A stretch of 64,000 nucleotides of DNA from CAVRQM01 sp965246915 (lineage in GTDB: Bacteria; Pseudomonadota; Alphaproteobacteria; Acetobacterales; Acetobacteraceae). The notes below the pieces were generated by a model. The model had not been told where the DNA came from and ran no database searches. It was given only the letters and a program-made list of their open reading frames with translations. The position numbers and the translations under genes were made by a program. Location of the stretch: NCBI GenBank assembly GCA_965246915.1, contig CBDFGB010000029.1, forward strand, positions 124,001 through 188,000, in the 5' to 3' direction. Of the stretch, positions 9,142 through 18,115 are shown in pieces; position 1 is the first letter of the stretch; the number at the start of each line of letters is the position of its first letter.

Positions 9142-10175
9142 GCCCCGGCCGGCACGCCGCTCGTGGTGGAGTATTCGAAATGCAGTGCGGCACCCGGCCG
9201 GGCGAGTGGGTGGATGGCGTGCGCCGCCATGGCCGCCTCCGAGAAGCCCTGGAGGATCAATTTCAACTTGCCCGGATAGGTCGCGACGTCGCCGATCGCA
9301 AACACGCCCGGCACGTTCGTCTCGCAGGTGGCCGGTGTGACCGCGACGTGGTGGCGTTCCAGATCGAGGCCCCAAGCGGCGATCGGGCCTAAATCCATCG
9401 ACAACCCGAAGAACGCCAGAAGCACGTCCGCCGGGAGATCCCGCGCGGTGCCGTCGAGGTCCGCCACTCGCACCGACTCGAGCTTGCCGGTCTCACCCTC
9501 GAGGCCGGCGAGCTGATAGGGCACGATCATTTCGACGTCCCCCGCAGCGGCCGCGGCCGAAAGTTGCGCTGTGGTCTCGGGCGCGGCGCGGAACTTTTCG
9601 CGTCGATGCACCACTGCGATGGATTTCGCGACGCCGCGCAGCGCCAGCGCCCAGTCGACGGCCGAGTCGCCGCCGCCCGCGATGACCACGCGCTTGCCGC
9701 GCAACTCATCGCGTCGCCGAACGCAATAGCGCACCGCGCCGCTCGCCTCGAACGCCTCCAGGCCGGCGAGCGGCGGGCGGTTCGGGCCGAACGCGCCGGC
9801 ACCGGCCGCGATCACCACCGCCTTCGTGCGTACAATGTCGCCGCGATCGGTGACCAGCGTGAAGGCGCCCGCCTCGCCCTCCAGCCGGTCAACCCGGCGA
9901 CCCAGCAAGCGCGGCACGGCGAACGGCGCGATCTGCTCCTCGAGCCGTCCGACCAGGTCGCCGGCGGCGATCGTCGGATGCGCCGGGATGTCGAAGATCG
10001 GCTTTTCCGGATACAGCGCGGTGCATTGGCCGCCGACCTCGGCGAGCGCGTCGATCAGCACCGAGGACAGCCGCAGCATTCCCAACTCGAACGCCGCGAA
10101 CAGGCCGACCGGACCCGCGCCGATGATCGCCGCGTCGATGTCGATGACGGAATGGAAACCGTTGTCGTGGCTCAT
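9138..10175 (-). CDS. Thioredoxin-reductase-like ferredoxin/flavodoxin-NADP+ reductase
   Basis: A 345-residue flavoprotein with an FAD-binding GAGPVG at about 19-24, a second NADP-binding GGGDSAVD near 163-170, and a C-terminal IGDVATYPGKLKLI segment near residue 300 that contacts FAD. It lacks the CxxC redox pair of true thioredoxin reductases. This is the pattern of the bacterial TrxB-type FNR (YumC family), which exchanges electrons between NADPH and ferredoxin. It is divergent from tsaE across 22 bases and overlaps the sulfatase start, so the sulfatase is expressed with it. A direct functional link to the sulfatase is not evident. Confidence 0.92.
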   Translation of the reverse strand: MSHDNGFHSVIDIDAAIIGAGPVGLFAAFELGMLRLSSVLIDALAEVGGQCTALYPEKPIFDIPAHPTIAAGDLVGRLEEQIAPFAVPRLLGRRVDRLEGEAGAFTLVTDRGDIVRTKAVVIAAGAGAFGPNRPPLAGLEAFEASGAVRYCVRRRDELRGKRVVIAGGGDSAVDWALALRGVAKSIAVVHRREKFRAAPETTAQLSAAAAAGDVEMIVPYQLAGLEGETGKLESVRVADLDGTARDLPADVLLAFFGLSMDLGPIAAWGLDLERHHVAVTPATCETNVPGVFAIGDVATYPGKLKLILQGFSEAAMAAHAIHPLARPGAALHFEYSTTSGVPAGA

Positions 10176-10197
10176 GGCCGCATGCTACCCCGCCCGG

Positions 10198-10674
10198 ATG
10201 GCGCTGTCCTCAGACCCGGAATGCATGGCAGTCCTGGATCTGTCCAGCGAAGTCGCGACGCAGGCGGTCGGCGCGGGACTGGCGCGGCTGCTGCGGCGGG
10301 GCGATGCGGTCCTGCTGACCGGAGAGATCGGCGCCGGCAAGACGACGTTGGTGCGCGCATTGCTCCGGGCGGCCACGGGCGATACGGCACTCGACGTGCC
10401 GAGCCCGACCTTCACGCTCGTTCAGAGCTACGATCTTCCCGGAGGCGAGGTCGCGCATCACTACGATCTCTGGCGTCTGTCCGGGCCTGAGGGGCTGATC
10501 GAACTGGGTTGGGAGGACTCCGTGCGCGACATCGTTCTGGTCGAGTGGCCCGAGCGGCTTGGAGCGTTACGGCCGGTGGGGGCTCTGGCGATCGACCTAG
10601 CCGTCACGGCCGACGAGACGCGGCGCGTCACATTCGCCGGCTGGCCGGATCGTCTCCCGGCGCTTCTCGCATGA
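10198..10674 (+). CDS. tsaE: tRNA threonylcarbamoyladenosine biosynthesis ATPase TsaE
   Basis: The small ATPase works with TsaB and TsaD to transfer threonylcarbamoyl onto A37 of ANN-decoding tRNAs. Walker A GEIGAGKTT is at residues 42-50, followed by PSPTFTLVQSY and HYDLWRL, the diagnostic family motifs, and VLVEWPERL near the C-terminus. ATG 10198 gives 158 residues and leaves only 22 bases to the divergent reductase gene; ATG 10225 gives a 149-residue product closer to the family length and may be the true start. The stop overlaps the next gene as ATGA, starting the coupled run tsaE-murU-addB-addA. Confidence 0.95.
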   Translation: MALSSDPECMAVLDLSSEVATQAVGAGLARLLRRGDAVLLTGEIGAGKTTLVRALLRAATGDTALDVPSPTFTLVQSYDLPGGEVAHHYDLWRLSGPEGLIELGWEDSVRDIVLVEWPERLGALRPVGALAIDLAVTADETRRVTFAGWPDRLPALLA

Positions 10675-11396
10675 CGCCGCGCGCCGCGATGATACTGGCC
10701 GCCGGCCTCGGGACGCGAATGCGGCCGCTGACGGAATCGCTGGCCAAGCCTTTGCTGCCGCTGGGCGGCAAGCCGTTGCTGGACCACGCGCTCGACCGGC
10801 TGGCCGCATGCGGCGTGGAGCGGGTCGTCGTCAACGCCCATTGGCGGGCCGAGCGAGTGGCTTCCCACCTCGCCGCTAGGACGCCGCCGCCGGAGATCGT
10901 GGTGCGCGAGGAGGCGGCACTGCTCGACACCGGTGGGAGCGTCGCGGCGGCGCTGTCCGATCTGGGTCCGGAGCCGTTCTTCGTGGTCAACGGCGATGCG
11001 TTCTGGCTGGACGGGCCGACGCCGGCGCTCGAGCGGGTGGCCGAGGCCTGGGATCACGGGCTGGACGCGGTCCTCCTGGTGCAGCGGAGTTGCGCGGTCC
11101 ACGCCGAAGTCGGCGACGGCGATTTCGCGATCGACCCATGGGGCGCGGCCCGCCGGCCGGCCGAGCAGGAGATCGTGCCCTATGTCTACGCCGGCATTCA
11201 ATTGCTGGCACCGAGGCTGTTCGCGGGATCCCCCGAGGGGCCCTTCAGCATGAACAGGCTCTGGGATCAGGCGATCGCGGCGGGGCGGCTGGTGGCCGTC
11301 GTGCATGACGGACTGTGGTTCCATCTCTCGACTCCGCCCGACCTCGCCGACGCCGAGGCGCAGCTGCACGAGGGCACCACGAGCGGCACGCGATGA
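10671..11396 (+). CDS. murU: Sugar-1-phosphate nucleotidyltransferase, MurU-type
   Basis: A 241-residue nucleotidyltransferase with the LAAGLGTRMRPLT signature at residues 9-21, a KPLLPLGGKPLL segment after it and a metal-binding NGDAF near residue 106. In alphaproteobacteria and pseudomonads this family makes UDP-MurNAc from MurNAc-1-phosphate in cell-wall recycling, usually with the anomeric kinase AmgK encoded next door. Here the kinase gene is missing between tsaE and this gene. The start overlaps tsaE and the stop overlaps addB, both as ATGA, so the whole set is translationally coupled. Confidence 0.85.
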   Translation: MTPRAAMILAAGLGTRMRPLTESLAKPLLPLGGKPLLDHALDRLAACGVERVVVNAHWRAERVASHLAARTPPPEIVVREEAALLDTGGSVAAALSDLGPEPFFVVNGDAFWLDGPTPALERVAEAWDHGLDAVLLVQRSCAVHAEVGDGDFAIDPWGAARRPAEQEIVPYVYAGIQLLAPRLFAGSPEGPFSMNRLWDQAIAAGRLVAVVHDGLWFHLSTPPDLADAEAQLHEGTTSGTR

Positions 11397-14278
11397 AACT
11401 CTCCCCGCGGCTGGCGCAAATCCCGCCCGGGTTGCCATTCTTGGACACCCTGGCGCGACGATGGCTCGACACCCATTCGGCCGATCCGGCGGCCGGGATG
11501 ATTCTGCTGCCGACCCGCCGTGCGGCGCGGGCCTTGGCCGATGCGTTCCTGCATGTCTCCGGCGGCCGGCCGATGCTGCTGCCGCGCATCACGGCGCTCG
11601 GCGCGCTCGACGAGACGCCGCTCGCGCTCGCCGGCGCTCTGGAGTTGCCGCCAGCGGTACCGGAGGCCGAGCGCTGCGCGGTCCTCGCGAAACTGGTGAT
11701 GGCGGCCCAGGGCGTCCCGGCCGAGCGCGGCTGGGCGCTCGCGCGGGAGCTCGCCGCCCTGATGGACGAGGCGGAACGTGAAGAGGTCGACCTGCCGACC
11801 GCGCTGCGCCGTGCGGTCTCCGAGGACCATGCGGCGCATTGGGAGATCACGCGAAAATTCCTCGCCATCGCGACCGAGGCGTTCCCGGCCTGGCTCGCCG
11901 ATCAAGGATTGATGAACCCCACCGCACGGCAGGTGGCGCTGCTGCGGGCGCAGGCGGCCTCGTGGTCACACGCACCGCCCGCCGAGCCGGTCTGGGCGGC
12001 GGGGTTTTCGGGGGGGGCACCCGCGATGGCCGCCCTGCTGCGGGTCATCGCGCATGTGCCGGGCGGGCTCGTGGTGCTGCCCTGGGTCGACGCGGTGGAC
12101 CGGCCGGAAGAGACGCATCCGCTCGCTGGCACTTTGTGCCTCCTCGCCGCCATGGAGGTCCGGGCCGAGGAGATCGAAGCCTGGGGCGAGCCGTCCCCTC
12201 GGGCCCGCCTGTTCGGCACGGCATTGCTTCCGGCGCGTGCGGTGTCCGCATGGCGGGCCGCGCCGCCGCCAGTGCCCGACGGGTTGTCTCGTCTGACGCC
12301 GGCCGACTCGCAGGAGGAGGCGGCGGCGATCGCCCTCGTGCTGCGGAGCGCGATCGAGACGCCGGGCGCGCGCGCCGCACTGGTCACGCCGGACCGGGCG
12401 CTCGCGGTGCGGGTTTCGGCGGAACTGCTGCGCTGGGGCATCGTGGCCGACGACAGCGCAGGCGAGAGTCTGGCCGCGACGCCACCGGCCACGCTGCTGC
12501 GCCTGCTGGCCGAGACGGTGGCGAGCGACCTTGCGCCGATCCCGCTGCTCGGCCTGCTGAAACATCCGCTGGCGGCGCTTGGCATGCCGCCGGCCGCATG
12601 CCGCGAGGCGACGCGCGACCTGGAACTGGCGGCGCTGCGGGGTGCGCGTCCGCCGCCCGGCATCACCGGGCTGCGGCGGGCCTGCCAAGCACATCCCGAC
12701 AGCGACCCGTTCGTCGAACGGCTACGGGACTGCCTCGCGCCGCTGCTCCGGATCGTGCCGCCGCGCGCCTACTCGCCCGCGGAGATGCTGACGGCGCTGA
12801 TCCGCGCCGGCGAGGCGGTCGCCGCATCCGACGCGGAGAGCGGCGATGCGCGGCTCTGGGCTGGCGAAGAGGGCGAGGCGCTGGCGAGTGTGCTGGCCGA
12901 TTGCCTCGCCGCCCTGCCGCATCTGCCCGATCAGCCGCGCGACGTGCTGCCCGGGCTGTTGGACGCCGTGCTGGACGGCGCGGTCGTCCGCTCCCGGCGC
13001 GCGCTGCGGGGACGAGAGGGGGCAGAGCATTCCGCCGTGTCGATCTGGGGCCTGCTCGAAGCGCGGCTGCAATCGGCCGATGTGATCGTGCTGGGAGGAC
13101 TTGCGGAATCGGTCTGGCCGCCGGCCACGGACCCGGGTCCGTGGATGAGCCGGCAGATGCGCCGCGACGCGGGACTGCCGAGCGGCGATGCGGCGATCGG
13201 CCAGACCGCGCATGACTTCGTCACGATCGCATGCGCGGCCCCGGTCGCCGTCCTGTCCTGCCCGGTGCGGCGCGAGGGCGCGCCGGCCGTGCCGTCGCGC
13301 TGGCTGGCGCGGCTGGACGCGCTGCTCGCCGGGCACGCGATGTCGGTGCAGGCCCATCCGGCGGTGTCCTGGGCTCGGGCGCTCGATCTGCCGGCAGACG
13401 GCAAGGGCGTGCCGGTCGAAGCGCCGCATCCGACACCGTCGGCCGTCCTGCGGCCGCGAGACTACAGCGTGAGCGAGATCGAGCGGCTGATCTGTGATCC
13501 GTACGCGATCTACGCGCGCCGAATCCTCAAGTTGGTTCCGCTTGATCCGATCGAACAGGAGACCGACGCGCTCGACATCGGCAACGTCGTGCATGCCGCG
13601 ATCGACGACTTTCTGAAAAGGGTTGGCGCGACATGGCCGGCCGATGCGGGACGCCGTCTGCAACAGTCCATGGAACTCGCGGCGGTTGATGCGGGATTGC
13701 GGCCGGCGCTGGCCGCGTGGTGGGCGCCACGCCTCATACGGATCGCGGATTGGATCGTCGCCGAGGAGACGATACGGCGGGAGGGCGGCGGTCCCGCCAG
13801 ACTCGCGGCAGAGCGTCCGGGCGTCTGGGATGTCGGCCGCTTCCGGCTGAAGGCGCGCGCGGATCGGCTGGAGCTGCGGGCGGACGGGACGCTTGCGATC
13901 CTCGACTACAAGACCGGGGTCGTGCCCAGCCACAAGGGGGTGCGAGACGGCACCGCGCCGCAACTGCCGCTCGAGGCGGCGATGGCCGACGCGGGCGCGT
14001 TCGGCGGCGAATTCCGCGCGCCGCTGGGCGAACTGACCTACTGGAAGCTGAGCGGCGGCAAGAAGGCCGGCGAGACGCGGACGGTGAAGCCCGAGGATCT
14101 CGCGGGCATCGCCGCCGAGGCGACCGAGCGGGTGACGGCTCTGCTCGAGGGGTTTGCCCATCCCGACCGGGCCTATCCGCATTGCCCGCATCCGGGTCGC
14201 ATCGCGCGCTTTCCCCACTATGCGCAACTCGCGCGCGCCCTGGAGCTGGCGGCGGCGGACGACGGCGAGGGCGAGTGA
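11393..14278 (+). CDS. addB: Double-strand break repair protein AddB
   Basis: The 961-residue AddB subunit pairs with AddA to process double-strand ends for RecA-dependent repair. The N-terminal half is an inactive helicase-like region. The C-terminal RecB-type nuclease has a His at about residue 734 in NVVHAAIDDF and the catalytic LDYKTG with Asp837 and Lys839. The four-Cys iron-sulfur cluster of the Firmicutes AddB is not visible: only CDPYAIYARR and one Cys near the end are present, as expected for the alphaproteobacterial type. Both ends overlap neighbouring genes (ATGA with murU, TGATG with addA). Confidence 0.95.
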   Translation: MKLSPRLAQIPPGLPFLDTLARRWLDTHSADPAAGMILLPTRRAARALADAFLHVSGGRPMLLPRITALGALDETPLALAGALELPPAVPEAERCAVLAKLVMAAQGVPAERGWALARELAALMDEAEREEVDLPTALRRAVSEDHAAHWEITRKFLAIATEAFPAWLADQGLMNPTARQVALLRAQAASWSHAPPAEPVWAAGFSGGAPAMAALLRVIAHVPGGLVVLPWVDAVDRPEETHPLAGTLCLLAAMEVRAEEIEAWGEPSPRARLFGTALLPARAVSAWRAAPPPVPDGLSRLTPADSQEEAAAIALVLRSAIETPGARAALVTPDRALAVRVSAELLRWGIVADDSAGESLAATPPATLLRLLAETVASDLAPIPLLGLLKHPLAALGMPPAACREATRDLELAALRGARPPPGITGLRRACQAHPDSDPFVERLRDCLAPLLRIVPPRAYSPAEMLTALIRAGEAVAASDAESGDARLWAGEEGEALASVLADCLAALPHLPDQPRDVLPGLLDAVLDGAVVRSRRALRGREGAEHSAVSIWGLLEARLQSADVIVLGGLAESVWPPATDPGPWMSRQMRRDAGLPSGDAAIGQTAHDFVTIACAAPVAVLSCPVRREGAPAVPSRWLARLDALLAGHAMSVQAHPAVSWARALDLPADGKGVPVEAPHPTPSAVLRPRDYSVSEIERLICDPYAIYARRILKLVPLDPIEQETDALDIGNVVHAAIDDFLKRVGATWPADAGRRLQQSMELAAVDAGLRPALAAWWAPRLIRIADWIVAEETIRREGGGPARLAAERPGVWDVGRFRLKARADRLELRADGTLAILDYKTGVVPSHKGVRDGTAPQLPLEAAMADAGAFGGEFRAPLGELTYWKLSGGKKAGETRTVKPEDLAGIAAEATERVTALLEGFAHPDRAYPHCPHPGRIARFPHYAQLARALELAAADDGEGE

Positions 14279-17200
14279 TGGACGTGCCTTCGGCCCGGAG
14301 CCGTGCCACCGACGGCCAGCGGGAGGCGGCGGACCCGCGTGTCTCCGCCTTCGTCAGCGCGTCCGCGGGCTCGGGCAAGACCAAGCTGCTGACCGACCGG
14401 CTGTTGCGCCTGCTGCTGGAGGGCGCCGATCCCAGGCGCATTCTGTGCCTCACCTACACCAAGGCGGCGGCGGCCGAGATGGCGCTGCGGCTGCGCGCCG
14501 CGCTCGCGACATTCGCGACCGGCAGCGACGCCGAGCTGTCCGAGGCGCTGGGTCGCCTGGGCCTGGCGGGCACGGCGGCCGAGCGGGGCCGGGCACGGGA
14601 ATTGTTCGCGCGCGTGCTCGACCTGCCGGGCGGCATGCGGATCGAGACGATCCATGCGTTCTGTCAGTCGCTGCTGCGCCGGTTTCCGCTCGAGGCCGAT
14701 GTCTCGCCACATTTTCGGCTCCTTGCCGACGCCGACGCGACCGCCGCGTTGCAGGACGCGCAGGAGACGGTCCTTTCGGACGTCGATGTCGGGACTACCC
14801 CGTCAGCGCGGCGGATGGCGGAACGGGACGCGATCGCGCTGGTCGCAGGCACGGTCGATCTCGGGGCGTTCTTCAAGCTGGCGCGTACGCTCGCCGATGA
14901 CCGGGACCGGCTCGGTGCTCTGCTCCGACGCGATTCCTTCGAGGTGGCGGGTGCCATTCGCGAGGCGCTCGGCGCGACGCGCGACGAGGCGGCCATTCTC
15001 GATGAGGCGGTCGCCCAGGTGGACGAGGCGGAGCTGGTCGCCGCCCTGCGAACGATCGCGGCGCGCAGCACGGCCAAGAAGGCGGTCGCTGACGCTTTGA
15101 CGCGCCTCGACTTTCTCGCCGAACCACCGGCGCGGCGACGGTCCAACTGGGCGAGATACGCCAGGACGTTTCTCACCGAGGAAGGCGAGGCACGGGCGCT
15201 ATCAACCCTGACCGGGCCGAAACTGCTGAAGGACAGGCCGGATGTCGGCAGCGCCATGGGCGAGGAACTTGGCCGCGTACTGGCGGTGTTGGAGAGCCAG
15301 AAAGCGTGGCGGGCGGCGCGGCTATCCGCGGCCTTGCTGGCTCTCGCTTTGCCCATGGCAAAGCGGTACGCCCGCGGAAAGGCGGGGACAGCGCGGCTGG
15401 ACTACGGCGACCTGATCGACGGCACGACGGGACTGCTCGCCGATCCCGGGGCGGCCTGGGTCTTGCACAAGCTGGACGGTGGGCTCGACCATCTGCTGCT
15501 CGACGAGGTGCAGGACACATCGCCCGCGCAATGGGCGATCGCCGGGGCGCTGGTCCGGGAGTTCTTCTCTGGCGAGGGCGCGCGCGACACGACGCGCACC
15601 GTGTTCGCGGTGGGCGACCGGAAGCAGTCGATTTTCTCATTCCAGGGCGCTGAGCCGGCCGCCTTCGATCTTTGGCGGGAGCGCCTGCGTGGACTGGCCG
15701 TGGGGGCCGGGCAGCATTGGCGCGACGTGGGACTCGACGTCTCGTTCCGTTCGACCGTGCCAGTGCTGGCAATGGTCGACGCTGTGTTCGCCGATCCGCT
15801 GGCCGCCAAGGGCGTCGTCGAGCATGGCGTGCTGCGCCACGAGTCCGACCGGGTCGGGCAGGCGGGATCGGTCGAGTTGTGGCCGCTGGAGCCGCGTTTA
15901 CCGAAGACGCCGCCGCCCGTCTGGGATGCGCCGCATCGTCGCGAGAGCGCCAAAGGCGCGCCGCAGCGCCTGGCGGAGTCCGTCGCGGACTGGATTCTTG
16001 GCGCGGTCTCCGGCGGCGTGGAACTGCCGAGTCGTGGCCGCGCGGCCCGACCGGGCGACGTCCTGGTGCTGGTGCGCCGCCGCGACGATCTGGTGCGGGC
16101 GATCGTGCGGGCGCTGAAGCACAAGGGCGTGCCGGTCGCCGGTCTCGATCGCATGACGCTGACGACGCAGGCGGCGGTGGCCGACCTGCTGGCCCTGTGC
16201 GACGCGCTGCTGCTGCCGCGCGACGATCTGGCCGTCGCCTGCGTGCTGACCAGTCCACTGGGCGGCCTCGATGACGACGACCTTATCGCCCTCGCGCCAC
16301 GGCGGGACGGATCGCTTTGGGACGAATTGCGCCGTCGCGCCGCGGAGCGTCCGCGCTGGGCCGAGGCGTGGAGCATGCTGTCCGCGCTGTTCGCCCGCGT
16401 CGATTTCAGCAGCCCGCACGCGCTGCTGTCGGAGGCCCTCGGACCGCTGCGGGGCCGCGCGAAACTGCTGGCGCGACTGGGGCCCGAGGCGGCCGAGCCG
16501 ATCGACGAACTGCTCGCCGCGGCGCATGCCTATGGGCACGACCATCCACCCTCGCTGCAGGGGTTCGTCCATTGGCTTCGGCGGTCGGCCGCCGAGGTCA
16601 AACGTCAGCCCGAGGCCGCGGGCGGTCTGGTGCGGCTGATGACTGTGCATGGGGCGAAAGGGCTACAGGCACCCATCGTCATCCTGCCGGACACCACGGC
16701 GGTGCCCCCAGCGCATGATTCCCTGTTGTGGGCCGGGCAGGCCGGGGCGGAGGTGCCGATCTGGGCGCCGGGCGACGAGTGGCGCAGCCGCGCGGTCGAG
16801 GCGCTCCGCGAGGCCGCGGGCATTCGGGCGGCGGAGGAGCACAACCGCCTTCTGTATGTCGCGCTGACACGGGCCGAGGATCGCCTGATCGTCTGTGGCT
16901 ACGAGACGCACCACAAGCTTCGGGAGGAGTGCTGGTATCGCGTCGTCGCGCGCGGGTTTCTCGCGCTCGAATCCGAGCGGGTCGAGACGACGACGGGGAC
17001 GCTGCTGCGGCACTCGTCGCCGCAGACGGCGGATCCCGACCGACCCGACGCGCGAGTCACGACCGAGCGCACGATGGCGCTCCCGATCTGGGCTGGCACG
17101 GCTCCGGATTGGCGGCCCGCGCCGCCGCCCAATTCGGACTCCTCGCCGCTGCGGCTGGCCCCGAGCCGTCCGGCCGGGGTCGAACTGGGCGTCGTGCCGG

Positions 17201-17733
17201 CCTCCGCCTCGCCGCTGGCGCGGACCGCGCGGTTCGAGCGCGGGCGGCTGCTGCATGGATTGCTGCAACACCTTCCCGATTTGCCGCAGGCGGCCCGGAT
17301 CGACGCCGCGCGACGATTCCTGGCGCGTGCCGGTCTGCCTGAGGCCGAACAAGAGGCGACGCTCTCCGAATTGCTGGCGGTGCTGGCCAACCCGGCGCTG
17401 GCCGAGGCCTTCGGTCCAGGCAGCCGCGCCGAGGTCCCTTTGACCGGGCTCGTCGCGGGGCAGGTGGTGGGCGGGCTGGTCGACCGGCTGGCCGTGCGGC
17501 CGGATGTCGTGCTGGTCGTCGACTACAAGACCAATCGCCGTCCGCCGGATGCGGTGGCACGCACACCGGTCGCTTACTTGCGGCAGATGGCGGCGTATCG
17601 AGCCGTGGTGGCCGCAGTCTATCCGGGGCGGCTCATTCGCTGCGTGCTGGTCTGGACGGTGGGGCCCGTCGTCATGGACGTGCCGCCCGCGTTGCTGGAC
17701 CGGTTTGCGCCCGGCGCGGGACCGGTGGCTTGA
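14278..17733 (+). CDS. addA: Double-strand break repair helicase AddA
   Basis: The 1,151-residue AddA is a UvrD-family 3'-5' helicase with a C-terminal nuclease. Walker A SASAGSGKTK is at about residues 28-37, LTYTKAAAAEM (motif Ia) at about 58, LLLDEVQDTSP (Walker B) near 408 and GDRKQSIFSFQGA (motif III) near 448. The late VTVHGAKGLQAP-like stretch (MTVHGAKGLQAP) is motif V and ALTRAEDR is motif VI. The nuclease VVDYKTN is at about 1080-1086. The start overlaps the addB stop by one base. A much longer open frame runs upstream into addB, but nothing in it resembles AddA. Confidence 0.96.
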   Translation: MDVPSARSRATDGQREAADPRVSAFVSASAGSGKTKLLTDRLLRLLLEGADPRRILCLTYTKAAAAEMALRLRAALATFATGSDAELSEALGRLGLAGTAAERGRARELFARVLDLPGGMRIETIHAFCQSLLRRFPLEADVSPHFRLLADADATAALQDAQETVLSDVDVGTTPSARRMAERDAIALVAGTVDLGAFFKLARTLADDRDRLGALLRRDSFEVAGAIREALGATRDEAAILDEAVAQVDEAELVAALRTIAARSTAKKAVADALTRLDFLAEPPARRRSNWARYARTFLTEEGEARALSTLTGPKLLKDRPDVGSAMGEELGRVLAVLESQKAWRAARLSAALLALALPMAKRYARGKAGTARLDYGDLIDGTTGLLADPGAAWVLHKLDGGLDHLLLDEVQDTSPAQWAIAGALVREFFSGEGARDTTRTVFAVGDRKQSIFSFQGAEPAAFDLWRERLRGLAVGAGQHWRDVGLDVSFRSTVPVLAMVDAVFADPLAAKGVVEHGVLRHESDRVGQAGSVELWPLEPRLPKTPPPVWDAPHRRESAKGAPQRLAESVADWILGAVSGGVELPSRGRAARPGDVLVLVRRRDDLVRAIVRALKHKGVPVAGLDRMTLTTQAAVADLLALCDALLLPRDDLAVACVLTSPLGGLDDDDLIALAPRRDGSLWDELRRRAAERPRWAEAWSMLSALFARVDFSSPHALLSEALGPLRGRAKLLARLGPEAAEPIDELLAAAHAYGHDHPPSLQGFVHWLRRSAAEVKRQPEAAGGLVRLMTVHGAKGLQAPIVILPDTTAVPPAHDSLLWAGQAGAEVPIWAPGDEWRSRAVEALREAAGIRAAEEHNRLLYVALTRAEDRLIVCGYETHHKLREECWYRVVARGFLALESERVETTTGTLLRHSSPQTADPDRPDARVTTERTMALPIWAGTAPDWRPAPPPNSDSSPLRLAPSRPAGVELGVVPASASPLARTARFERGRLLHGLLQHLPDLPQAARIDAARRFLARAGLPEAEQEATLSELLAVLANPALAEAFGPGSRAEVPLTGLVAGQVVGGLVDRLAVRPDVVLVVDYKTNRRPPDAVARTPVAYLRQMAAYRAVVAAVYPGRLIRCVLVWTVGPVVMDVPPALLDRFAPGAGPVA

Positions 17734-17788
17734 TCGCCGTTACGGGTCGCCCAGATCCGTCATCAACGTTTCATCGGAGACCATGTAC

Positions 17789-18115
17789 ATGAGCGAGAAC
17801 ACCAAGCCGGTCAGCGACGCGACCTTCGCGAGCGATGTGCTGGAGGCGCAAGGTCCTGTGCTGGTCGATTTCTGGGCGGAGTGGTGCGGTCCCTGCAAGG
17901 CGATCGCGCCCGCGTTGGAGGAGATCGCCGGCGAGTATGCCGGCCGTCTGACGATCGCCAAGGTCAACATCGACCACAATCCCAAGACTCCGAACGACTA
18001 CAACGTCCGTGGCATTCCGACGCTGGTGATGTTCAAGGATGGCAAGCCGGTCAGCACCAAGGTCGGCGCGGCTCCCAAGAGCGCGCTGCGGGACTGGATC
18101 GCCGCCGCGATGTGA
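17789..18115 (+). CDS. trxA: Thioredoxin
   Basis: The general protein disulfide reductase of the cytoplasm, also electron donor to reductases such as CysH encoded elsewhere in this window. The active site WCGPC is at residues 32-36, followed by the cis-Pro loop GIPTLVMF, in a 108-residue protein of standard length. ATG 17789 is preferred over ATG 17783 because GGAGA lies 8 nt upstream of it but only 2 nt upstream of the other. The gene follows addA after about 50 bases, an order that recurs in alphaproteobacteria. Confidence 0.96.
   Translation: MSENTKPVSDATFASDVLEAQGPVLVDFWAEWCGPCKAIAPALEEIAGEYAGRLTIAKVNIDHNPKTPNDYNVRGIPTLVMFKDGKPVSTKVGAAPKSALRDWIAAAM

Noticed and set aside
13717..14277. 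Upstream in-frame extension of AddA covering the end of addB.
   Set aside because: No AddA homology in it, and ATG 14278 overlaps the addB stop as expected.
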